The translations under genes were made by a program, and so were the position numbers. 64,000 nucleotides of DNA, taken from NCBI GenBank assembly GCA_018342105.1, contig JAFIRS010003642.1, positions 59,048 through 123,047 of the forward strand, read 5' to 3'. How positions within the stretch are numbered: position 1 is the stretch's first letter; every line of letters starts with the position of its first letter. Below are positions 53,880-64,000 of the stretch, one piece after another. This DNA comes from Gonioctena quinquepunctata. Taxonomy: Eukaryota > Arthropoda > Insecta > Coleoptera > Chrysomelidae. Below the pieces are notes generated by a model, which was given only the letters and a program-made list of their open reading frames with translations, had not been told where the DNA came from and made no database searches.

Positions 53880-55350
53880 AAAGGCCCCCATTATAAATAG
53901 CTTCCTCCGGATTAAAAGTCTGTTATCTATTTCTTCATGTATCTATTTTTTTTGGTTTCCCCAAACTTCTATTGTTTAAACACGTAGATTTTTGCCAGAA
54001 CCCCTGAAGGAAAAAAAATCTAGAGTGTAAGATCCGAATCTTGGTGGCCCCGATTTCCCCGGACCATCCTTTCGCCCAGGAAAAGTTTTATAAACCTCTA
54101 ACCATGCATCGAAAGGAGGTGCCCCATCCTGATGAAATATGATTTCAAGATTTTCAAACTTTCCTGATTTTAATACTTTGTCTTATTCAAGGTTCAATTT
54201 CAGTTTCTAAAAAAGATTTCTGTAAAAACTCGTAAAGATTTGATGAAAATCACCAACAACGCGATTGCCAAAATCCCGCCCAAACATTCAACCTTTTGAA
54301 ACGGATATGTCCCTCTCTAAAAATAGGGGATTAGTACCTCCATATCGTAACATTCTGTTTGACTTTTCCATTAGAAAAACCTGCATTCGTCTGGGGGAAA
54401 ACATAAAACGTTTCAGGAAGCTCCCTCCTTCAATTGTTTTTTAACCACCACAAAATTCAACCCTTGGTCTGACCCTATCCTCGTGAGAGCATGATTTTCA
54501 TTTTTAAAGTCCTAAAAAAGGAGCCCCTAAAAAAAAAAGTTTCTTCTTCTTTTTTGGGACCTTTACACTTTTGAACTAACTCCACAGGATTCAGCAACTG
54601 CAGACGTCGACTGAGTCGGATTGATTACCATTTCAGCAACAATTTCTAGTTTTTTTTCTTCTGAAAGAGGCGGTCTTCCTGATCTTGGAGCATCTTTCTT
54701 TGGCTAATTTTTGATTTTTTTTTGGGAAAAAACAAATTGAAAAGATTAAAAAATTTACTCAAGAATATATTCCATTTCGAGTTAGTATCAGCTTCGCTCA
54801 AAACATCATGCCAGGTGAGTCGTCCAATTTCTGATATGAAATTTCTTTTTACGAGAATTATTTTTTATTAAATGAAATTTTGTTGGCGATATTTGGCTGT
54901 TTATAGTTATGAGTTGGGCTCGATGGTCTGAGAGGCAAGTGTCTATAACATTTGAGGTATATTTAAGTTCCTTTCTGACAATAATATTACCAATACACGT
55001 TCCAGATCTGTGAAAACAACGGTAAAACCCTATTTGGAGGGCGATATATACAAACTATAAGGTACAATTTTTTGTTAACCACTCCAAAACAACCTCCGGT
55101 CTGGATCATCCTCCGTGAGCATGGGATTTTCATTTTATAGGGATAAACTTTTCTTTTTGGACCTTTGACACTTTTTGAACTTTACCAGTTTCACCAACTG
55201 GACGTCGACTGAGTCGGATTGATTACCATTTCAGCAACAATTTCTAGCTTTTTTTTTCTGAAAGAAGGGTCTTCCTGATCTTGGAGCATCTTTCAGCGTA
55301 CCAGTTGCTTGGAGCTTATTTAAAGTTTGCGCAAATATGACATCGTAGGA
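53880..55350 (-). pseudogene. Mariner transposase remnant, corrupted and partly duplicated
   Basis: On the minus strand, 54660-54715 reads a 'KDAPRSGRP' linker-like phrase typical of mariner transposases. 54095-54150 reads 'IIFHQDGAPPF' (second catalytic Asp) and then 'FPGR'. The HTH-side segment recurs at about 55185-55300 ('acgtcgactgagtcggattg', 'cttcctgatcttggagcatc'), so two pieces of the element are present. Frames are broken everywhere. Confidence 0.65.
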
Positions 55351-57009
55351 TTCTTTGGGAAATCTATCATTAAAAAGGACTGTAGATGATAATTTCTTCC
55401 AGCTTCCAAATATCCTATTTCAAATTTATCGTCTACTACTACGAGCCATGATCACACTTTTAAAAAAGGGTTTAGGCGCTCAACGGACTATTTGAAGTTA
55501 GAGTTCAGTTTGACAGTAAACAAGATGTTACCGGACAACGATTTTTCCAATGCGAACGATTGAAAGCAAATCAGTGCTTTTGGTGGTTTGAAATGACCAA
55601 AAGTCCTTTTCAACCAATATTTCGAAAAATTGAATTGAGGAGGAAGTGTATTAAGAAAAATGTTGAGAATTAATGAGCAGATTTTGAAAATGGAATAATA
55701 TATTGAATATTGATGATGGCGCTCAGCCGCCATTTTAAAACTGTCAGCTGTGATTTTTTCATGTAAAAGTAGGTTTTTATCTTCCTTCTGAATCTATGCA
55801 TTTCAATTGAGACATTATTCGTAGTAGAGGAGAGTGAATGAACGCTAACTTTTTTCAGATTGAAATATTTGTGAAACTCTTTGGGATGGGAACAACCATT
55901 GAAAAGCGCCAACGACAAGGGACCCTTTAAAATCTTTCCCGCGGTGTTACTCATTTAGTATTTCGGATTTGGAAATGAAACACATATTTTCACATATTAT
56001 CGATTCATTCTCATGACAAGAACAATTTTTTCAGCTAACCATAAATCTTGGGAAATGCAGGGTCACCCAACTATTTTTTTGGTTTAACAAATGAAGATAT
56101 TAAAAAGGGAAAACCCATAAGTATTGCTAAAAACAAAATATATAGAATTTGTCACATAATATCCCAAAATAAAGGTTTTGCTTGAAAACCTGTCCAAGGC
56201 ATACATTCTAAAAAAATACTCAGTATGATTCTCAAAAACTGAATTCATATTTTTTTTTCTTCGGGAGGTAAATGGGCAGTTTCTTTTAAGATGTTCCTTT
56301 CTAGCACCTAAAAGATTCTTCAGGTAACCCTAAAGTCTATTTTATCTGACTGTAAAATGTTTTTTTTTTTTCTACTGTTGTTTTTTGATGATCTACATTT
56401 TCGGGCAATATTCCATGCTTTATTGGTAAAAATTAAACATATCGCCCCCTTTTGTATTTATCTGAATGGCAAAAATTTCAAAAAAGGCTTTTGTTACAAA
56501 GGTTTTCTATATTCGCAATATCAACCCAGGAGTTAAATCCAAAAATAATTATTGATTTATAGATTATATTTTGTCCTTCAGCAAGTATTCCGGTTCCGAG
56601 GGTAGGGTTTTCAAAGTTGGGGGGATGTTGGATTCAAAAAATTTTTTTTCAATATTTCCCCCCCATCCCTTTTTCCCCGAAACGCCCCAAAAACCGGGAG
56701 TTTAAAAGGGACCACCCTGAAACTTTAATTTTTTTTGGATTCGAGTACGACCCCCGTTTGAAAAAAAAATTTGGGTTTGATTTTTCAAACTTTAAAAAAT
56801 TTTGCATCTAATTTTTGGATCATTAACTAACCTATGGACATGAGTAATAATAATAGTTTTCATAATTTGTTTTAATATAATTTTTTAAAAAAAAATTGAA
56901 AAAAAAAAAAAAAAAATTTTCAAATAAATTGGCCCCAAACAAATAAAAATGATTTTGAGTCCGAAACAAACAATTTGAAGATCATTATTGGAAAACAAAA
57001 AGCCCCGTC

Positions 57010-57850
57010 CCCCCATTTTTCCCACCTCATTCAATTCCAGTTTGTTTGGCGCCACTCGAAATCAGTTATTTACATTTTTGATTTTATTTTGACAAGAATT
57101 TTTTTTTTTTTTTCTTTTCTTGATTTTTTCGTGGGTTTAAATTTTTTTTTTTAAAATTTTTTTTTCCCTTTATTTTCCGTATTTGGGGTTTTTTTTTTTT
57201 TGAAAAATTTTCCCCAAATTGTTTAAACCCTTATTTAATTCCACTTGTTTTTGATTCCCAAAATTTTAATTTTAAACCCCCCCTTTAATTTAATTTACCA
57301 GTAAATAATATGATAATCTACTTTTAATATTTTTTGTAATATAAATTTTTTTGTTTTTTTTAAATTTTTTCTTTTTATATACCCCTCCCAAAAATATAAT
57401 GATTTGGGAGTGACACTGTGCCAATGTTCAAAGTGAAAAAAAATTTTTCCCCCCATTTTTTTACTCTAAGGGTGGAAAAATTTCCCTTAAATTTTCAAAT
57501 ATGATCAATTTTTAAACCCCCCATCTGACAAAAAAAATAATAGTCCCAAAACGAAGACCCCTTTAAAAAAGGGGATCCTTTGATTGAATGGGGTTAACGG
57601 ACCAGAATTCAGAGGGTGGTGATCAAAATTTCATTTTCTTACCCTTTTTGGGAGGGGTTTTTTTTTAAAATTTTAAAATAAAAAATTTCAAAGGGAAAAC
57701 CCCACCCAAAGGGGGAAAAAAATTTTATCGAACCCGGGTTTCCGGGGAAAAATTATGCGTGATCATAAAAAAAAAAAATTTTTAAAAATTTTTTTTAAAA
57801 ATTTTCCCAAAATAGAAAACCCCTTTTTTTTTGGTTTCGTCCTTTAAAAA
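57010..57850 (+). repeat. F1 copy g, heavily corrupted
   Basis: 'gtttgtttggcgcc', 'taaataatatgataatctac', 'gtgccaatgttca', 'ggaccagaattcagagggtg', 'attatgcgtgatcata' and a final 'ggtttcgtcc' occur in F1 order, with the intervening sequence replaced by homopolymer runs. Compare 10260-11072. Confidence 0.8.
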
Positions 57851-60800
57851 AAAAAAGGGTATGATGCTTTGATATTGATTTCTCAGAAAAAAAATTTAAT
57901 TAAAAGGACCGAAATTTTTGAAATTTTTGGGGAGAAAACAAAATTTTTAAAAATCCCCCAAACCATGTTCAAATTTTCTATGTTTAAAATCAACTTTTTT
58001 TTCAAGAACATACTTTAAAAATGTTTTATCCCAAAGTGAATTTTTTAAAAAAAAATGCCAGTTTTTTAAACCGAAAAAGGCAAACTTTTTTAAGAGAGAA
58101 AGGTAACTAAATTTTTGCTTGTTTTGGGTAAAAAACCCAGTTTTTTTTAATATACAGGTACGATTAAACTGGACGTGGGGGTTTTTTTGCAATTTTAAAA
58201 GGGGAATCGAAACCCGATGGGGTATGGGGTATGGGGTACCGCATCCCATTTTTAAAGAAAAATTTTTAAAAATAAATAAAAAAGTTATTTCCGATTGTTA
58301 TTGATTAAAAAAACCATTTTCCCCACTTTTTTTAGGGAAAAAAAGCATGAAAAATTTATTTTGAAGTCAGACAGAAAATTTTAAAAAAAATGTATGAACG
58401 TGCGTTTTTTTGGGGAGATCAAGAGGGAAAGAAAAATCCCAATTAACGTTTTTTTTTTGATTCACTCATTTCCAAGAAAGAGGGGAAAACGTTTAAAAAA
58501 AGCAGAAATGAAGGAAGGGGGGGGCGATGAGTCACAAAAGGGAAATTATCAAAAAAACAGTAAAGGAAAACACATTGATATAAATTTTGGAAAAAAGAAA
58601 CTAAAAAAAAAGGGGGGAATTTTGAGAGAAAACTGAGGGATTAAAACCGAAAATAAAAAATGGAACTGAAAAAAACTAATATTGAGATTAAAATACGGGG
58701 AAAATAAAAAAAAAATTTAAGGAAAAATTTAAGGGGAAAATTGGCCCCAAAACCCCCGTAAAAAATTTCCCCAAATCTTTAAAACTAGATTTTTAAAAAG
58801 GTTAGTTCAAAATTTTCTTTTTTCATAAAATTCTGTTTGAAAATCAAAATTGTTTTATATCAAAAATTTGCGTTTTGTTTGAAACTTGTTTTTTATTTTA
58901 TCAAGTGGTCAACCACGGGGAAAATTCCCCTCCCATTTTTTGCTCAATCCGGGGTTTTTTTTATGCCCATTCTGACTCATATTTCTCTTAACTTTATTTT
59001 TCCCCTTATTTTAAGATTGTACATGAAAAAGAATCTCAAACCTTTTTTTTTGAATATTTTTTTGGTTTTTTCCCCCAAAATTGATATTTTAGTATCTATA
59101 AATAATTTTTTTTGGCTCTTTTAAAATTTCAGCCCCGGTGCAGTTATCCTACCCCAATTTCCCCCTAATTTCCCGAGAAAAGTCAGTGTATTGGATTATT
59201 ATCCATCCCATGTCCATTAAAAAACCCCCAATAGATTCGCCCCCAAAAAATTTTTTTCTAAAATGTGTGTGGGCTTTAAAGACGTTGTCATTTTGAAAAA
59301 AAAATTTTCACAAATAGTGGTTTTGGGGAAAAAACAAACCGCCATATTTAACTAGGGAAAAAAAAAACCCCGGGTTATTCATGGGGGACACTAAAAGGGG
59401 AGATGGAAAACCGAGTGCCCCAAATAACCTATTTTTTTTTGGGTTTATCGTTTTATAACCAATATACAGGGGGGGATTCTTTAAATTTTCCCTTTTTTTT
59501 ATTAATAACTTATAACCCCCCTATGGTTTTTTTAAAAAAATTTTTTGGCCCTATGTTTTTTTTCCCCCAGTGGTGTCGGGGTTAAAAAAACAAAAAAAAA
59601 TTAATCAGTATTTTTGAGTCGAAACAACCCCCCTGTATACAATATTTTAAAATTGTATTTCCCCCAAATTTTGGGAAAAAAGAGAAAAAAAAAAGACCCA
59701 AAAGTATTTTGGGGATACGCATACAACTTTTGTTTTTAAATTTTTAATGTTTTGATAATGTGCTGGCAAAAAATTTTAAAAAAAAAATTCCCCCAAAATT
59801 TTTTAAACTATAAAAAACATCAACTTTTCTTATTCCCCTAATTTCGGGGCCCCTTATTAAAAAAAAAGGAGATGTCCGATTTGGACAAATTATGGGTTAC
59901 CCAAAGACTAACTTTTCAGCCCCCTTTATGCGAAAAAAAAAATTTAAATTTTAAAATTTTTTTCATTGGGTACATTTAAAAAAAAAAAGAAAAACCCGAC
60001 CATTCCCAAAAAAAAAATATTTTTTTTAAAAAAATAACGTTGCAACAAATTGTAATAAGTTAAAAGAAAAGAATTAGACACAAAAAAAAATTTATTATTT
60101 ACTAAAATTAAAAAACAATACAAAAATTTTGATTTTATTATTAATCAAAAGTATCAGAAAGTCGAAAAAACTCCCCCAAAAAAAAAATTTTATTAGCCCG
60201 GGGAAAAAAAATTTTAAATTTTTTTCGATTTTCTTTTTGGTTCCCCTTTAAAAAAAGTAGTTTTTTTTTCAACGTTTTTTTTTTAAAAAAAGTTATTTTT
60301 TTTGGGAAACTTTTCCCCCTTTTTTTTTTTTTTTAATTAGCGAAAATGAACAAATATATTTTCCCCCAAATTTAAAGTTAGGCCAAAAATTTTTCCCAAA
60401 TAAATTTTTCCCCCTCTCTTTTTTTAAAAAAAAAGGTTAAATTCAAAATTGGGAAAATTTTTTTGGTTTTTGATTAAACCAAAACCCCCTTTGGGGAAAA
60501 AAAATTTATCCCCCTCATTATCGAAACATCTAGAAACCCCAAAGATAATAAAAGTACTTTTTTTTATGCAAAAAAACACCAAATACATTTAGTCTTATTT
60601 TTTTTTTCCCTTCTTTCCAAATTTTAAAATTTTCCGAAATATTGATATACGGGGTTTGTTTTGACTCGAAACCTACTTTTTAAAATTTTTTTTGGGGGAG
60701 GGGGAATAAGACTTTTTTTTTTTTATGTTAAGGGACACCCACTGTGGACAAAAACATACGGAAAAATAAAAAAATGAAATAGGGGGGGTTAAAATTTAAA

Positions 60801-63800
60801 AAAAAATTTTAAAAAAATCACTTTTTGAAAAAGAACAAAAAACCCCCATAAAAAAAAAAAGGGTTTTTTTGGGCACCCCGTGTCTCCATCTCCCCTTTTG
60901 GCCCAAAAATAACCCTGTAAAATTTTTTTCACTCATCTGATGGACAAGATTGGTTAAAGGGTGGGACCCCTCTAGATAAAAAAATTTAAAAAGCTTCTAA
61001 AAAAATCAAATGGTTTTTTTCTTTTCCCAAAACCCGGGGGATGATGAATCGCCCCCAGAATCCAAAACAAAATATACGGGGGTTTTTTTAAACCCAAATT
61101 GTTCGTTTCGGGGAAAAAAAGTGATGGGGGGTATGAAATTTTAAAAAATTTTTTTCCCAAATTCCTTGAATTTAAAACCCTCGGGTTTGATTTTAAACCC
61201 GTGGACTGGAAAACCAGGGTGTTAAATTTATACCCCCCAAAACCCTACCCCCCGGGGCTATACGTTAAAGGATGAAAAATACATAATTTTATGAAGAACC
61301 CCAATCTCTCTGCCTTTTCTGTTATTGGAAGAATTAATCTTAACTATACAGCGTGTTTGTTATTAAAAAATATGATTAACGTAGAAAAATATTTTTCAAG
61401 AGGGGGTTCAAAATCCCTTTTTACCCCGGGGGATAGGGAACGTGGGTTGTTCTTTTTTAAAAAAAATTTTAAGCCCTTTTTTTAACCTTTCAATTCAGAT
61501 GAAATAATGCTCGGGGAAAGGGAAATTTAATGAAAAAAATTTAAAAAAACATATTTCTAAAACAGTCTGGTTATACAAAAAAAAAAAAGTCAAAAAAAAA
61601 AAAAAGAAGATTATAGGGGGAAATTTTAACCTAGTTAAATTTCCCCTGACTTGAATTTTTTGACCCCAACCCTTTATTCTTATTTCCATATATTCTCTTT
61701 TTAAAATTAAAAGGGGCATTTGTACCCATAAGATAAATCAAACTAAAATTTTTTTAAGGAAATGGGCTGGGATGTCATTCCCCAAACATAAAACCCATAC
61801 AATGTCCCTCACAAAAAAGGGGAAACCAAATTTGAAAAACCTTTTTTATGTTTTTTGCAGACACTTTAGCTTGGGTTTTTTAAAAAGATGTTTTTTCCCC
61901 AGAATATTTTATTTTCGCCCCTTTAATTTCCGTTTCTTTGCTCGGGGGTTTAAGATTTTATGATTTGGACGTAGGACTATACTTGATTTATTAATGCACT
62001 GGTAGATATGTAAAAAAATTTAATCCCCATTTCTGTAGAACTGACCCCGATATAGTGGATTACTGCATTATAATGGGAAAATTTTTTTCTGGGGAAAATT
62101 TTTTTTTTTGATGCATCAGTTTTACTACTTTTTAAAAAACTTGAGATATGGGGGAGTCTAAAATTCCCTACTTTTTTTCGATCCGTTTTTGTTTTTTTCA
62201 CAGTTCGACATTGAATATAAATATGTGGGAAAAGTTTTTTGGTTTAAACTCAAAACGCTCGTGGAAAATTTTGGAAAAAATCGGCTTTGATCATGTTTCC
62301 CCGCCCTTTTTTTATATTAGTCCCCCTTCTCTCCTTTGATTTAAAAAAACCGCCATACCTTTTTTAAATTGGTCATTAATTTTCTTTGTTTTTTTAAATC
62401 CGGTTTCCCCTTTTATTTTTTTTTCGCTATCACCACTAGATTTTGGGGTTTTGGGAAAACCAATGGTGACATATAGATGGGCCCTGTGTCAAAAAGCTCC
62501 CAAAAAAATTTATTTCACTATTTTTCCTTTTTAATTTGGGAAGCAGTTACGATCTAATTTAATGTAATGGGGGAATTTTCCCCCTTTTCCCCCTTTAAAA
62601 GGGACCCCCCGGGTTTGGGGTATTTAAAAAATTTTGAATGTCCCAAAATAAATTATCGTTTTTTTGGGGTGCCGGTGCAAGTGATAAAAATTGAAAATTT
62701 TTAATTTTTTTTTATAAAAATTTATTAGAGCTGAGCATTTAAAACCCCCCAAGGAACCTGGAAACTAAGCCTTTTTCTTTAAAAAATACGTTGCCCCCGG
62801 TTCACAGATTTTTTTAAAAAAAAAATAAGATACCCCCAGGGGGTTTTTGCCCCCGGACCCCAAAACAACAAATTATGAATATCATGTGGGAGTTGGAATA
62901 AAACGAAATTGTTTTTTGGGGAGTCCCCTTTTTTCCCTTGACCATGGGGACCCCAAAATTCCATTAAAAAGGATTTTTTATTGAAATTTTTTCCCCCCAA
63001 AGCCCAGAATTTTTCCCCTGAATTTTTGCGTGGGCCGGAAAACCCACGTTGAAAAAAAAAAAGGAGATACCCAAAAAAAAATTTTCCCAAAAGGATGTGG
63101 GTTTTTAAAAGGGGAAACCCAAAAGGTTTTTTTTAGGTTCATTTTGTGTTGTAACCCCCAAAAATAGGCTTGGAAAAAAAAATTCCCTTTTTAAAAAAAT
63201 ATTCATTCAGGGGAAAATCATTTTAAAAAAAAGGAAATTCCCCATTTTTTATATAAATTTATATCACGTGAAAGTTACCCATTCAAACAGTAAATAAATT
63301 AAACCCCAAAAAAAAAAAAAAAAAAAAACCCAATTTCTTGGGGGGAAGAAAATATGTTTTTCCAAATTGGGGCTTTAATTTTTAAAACGGGTTCCAAAAT
63401 AAACGTGGGAAAAAAATCTTCCCAATTATGAAAAATTAACTATGAGTTCATAAAAAAATAATTTCCTGTTTATAGAAAAAAACAAAAGCTGATCAAGTAG
63501 GAGGCATGTTATTATATTCGAAAACAAAACAAACCAACGGTATGGATAATATAAATGGAAAGGGGGTTTTGCCTTCTGGGGTAAAACGAGGATATATGAA
63601 CCGTTTTGTCAAAATGGATTCATTCCATTCGGGTATCCCTTTTAATTCAGTTTTTTAACTTATGATGGACAGCATCTTAAAAAGAGTTGAGACGACATTT
63701 TTGCGATAGATGAAAACATTCAATTTTATTCAAGTCATATTCAGATACTCACTGATGAGTTTTTTTTACCGTTTTAAAGAAACTAATCAACTTCAACATC

Positions 63801-64000
63801 AAAGCTACAAAGAAAAAGGTCAAACCAAAATTTCCTTTATAGGTTAGAAAATTACCGGGGAATTTATCTTTGAACCGAAATAAATAATTAATTACCTTTG
63901 GGGTTTTAAAAATTAAAATAAAAAACCTTAAAAAAAATATTTCAGAAAAAAAACCGGAAATATTTTGGTTAAAGGATCTTCAAAAATTATGAATACAGGG

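Larger units (their letters stand above)
53240..64000. other. Low-quality-looking terminal segment
   Basis: The sequence is dominated by blocks of 3-10 identical bases of all four kinds ('aaaaa', 'ccccc', 'ggggg', 'ttttt'), especially from 56.6 kb to 63.3 kb. Known repeats here are recognisable but distorted. No gene with a convincing frame exists; the many 60-100 codon frames are random. The last ~550 bp (63,450-64,000) looks somewhat better. It is best treated as unreliable consensus. Confidence 0.75.

Noticed and set aside
53240..63100. Numerous 60-100 codon ORFs, some with apparent Lys/Phe/Pro-rich composition
   Set aside because: They arise from homopolymer runs in a segment that appears to be corrupted consensus.
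1..64000. CRISPR arrays, tRNA or rRNA genes, bacterial-type operons
   Set aside because: No regularly spaced short repeats with unique spacers, no cloverleaf with A/B boxes and no rRNA signature were noticed; coding style and introns are eukaryotic.

Overview
The window looks like an insect genome, possibly a beetle. It is AT-rich and dense with mobile elements. The only host gene I recognise is an insect chemosensory (gustatory-receptor type) gene on the + strand, split by very long introns. The beetle guess rests on general impression (intron-inflated Gr gene, DUF4817-type mariners, many CR1/Jockey-like LINEs), not on a diagnostic marker. No rRNA, tRNA or CRISPR array was seen.

Layout. 1-16.3 kb is repeat territory. 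It holds several copies of a ~1.05 kb non-coding foldback family (called F1 here), three decayed non-LTR retrotransposons (RT at 1.7-4.3 kb on -, 4.7-6.6 kb on +, 11.2-12.7 kb on +), a repeat family with a hammerhead-like hairpin (R2, 6.9-8 kb) and a ~110 bp tandem array (8.8-9.25 kb). From 16.8 to 42.5 kb lie three exons of the receptor gene (16834-17350, 25746-26179, 42462-42530). Splice sites and reading phase join cleanly. Intron 1 (8.4 kb) holds a mariner with long inverted repeats, a duplicated ~0.7 kb unit and a 2.8 kb giant-inverted-repeat element flanked by TTA. Intron 2 (16.3 kb) holds two LINEs (one nearly full length with a PHD-like ORF1), a second long-TIR mariner broken by an R2 insertion, and a three-level nest: a mariner arm is split by an element with 8-bp target duplication, which is split in turn by an inverted relative of itself carrying a THAP-like ORF fragment.

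From 42.7 to 44.6 kb there is another LINE on the - strand. From 45.2 to 53.2 kb there is an LTR retrotransposon on the - strand (1.15 kb LTRs, polypurine tract, primer-binding-like site) with a gag-like ORF, an internal three-unit tandem repeat and no visible pol. Its LTRs carry a short ORF that resembles the last transmembrane exon of a gustatory receptor and could continue the host gene in phase.

From about 52.85 kb to the end the sequence changes character: homopolymer blocks of A, C, G and T, and degraded copies of repeats that are clean elsewhere. The two LTRs serve as an internal control and suggest this last ~11 kb is poor consensus rather than unusual biology. Only a mariner remnant and an F1 copy can be recognised there. 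Apart from the receptor gene, essentially every coding trace in the window is a broken transposon gene.
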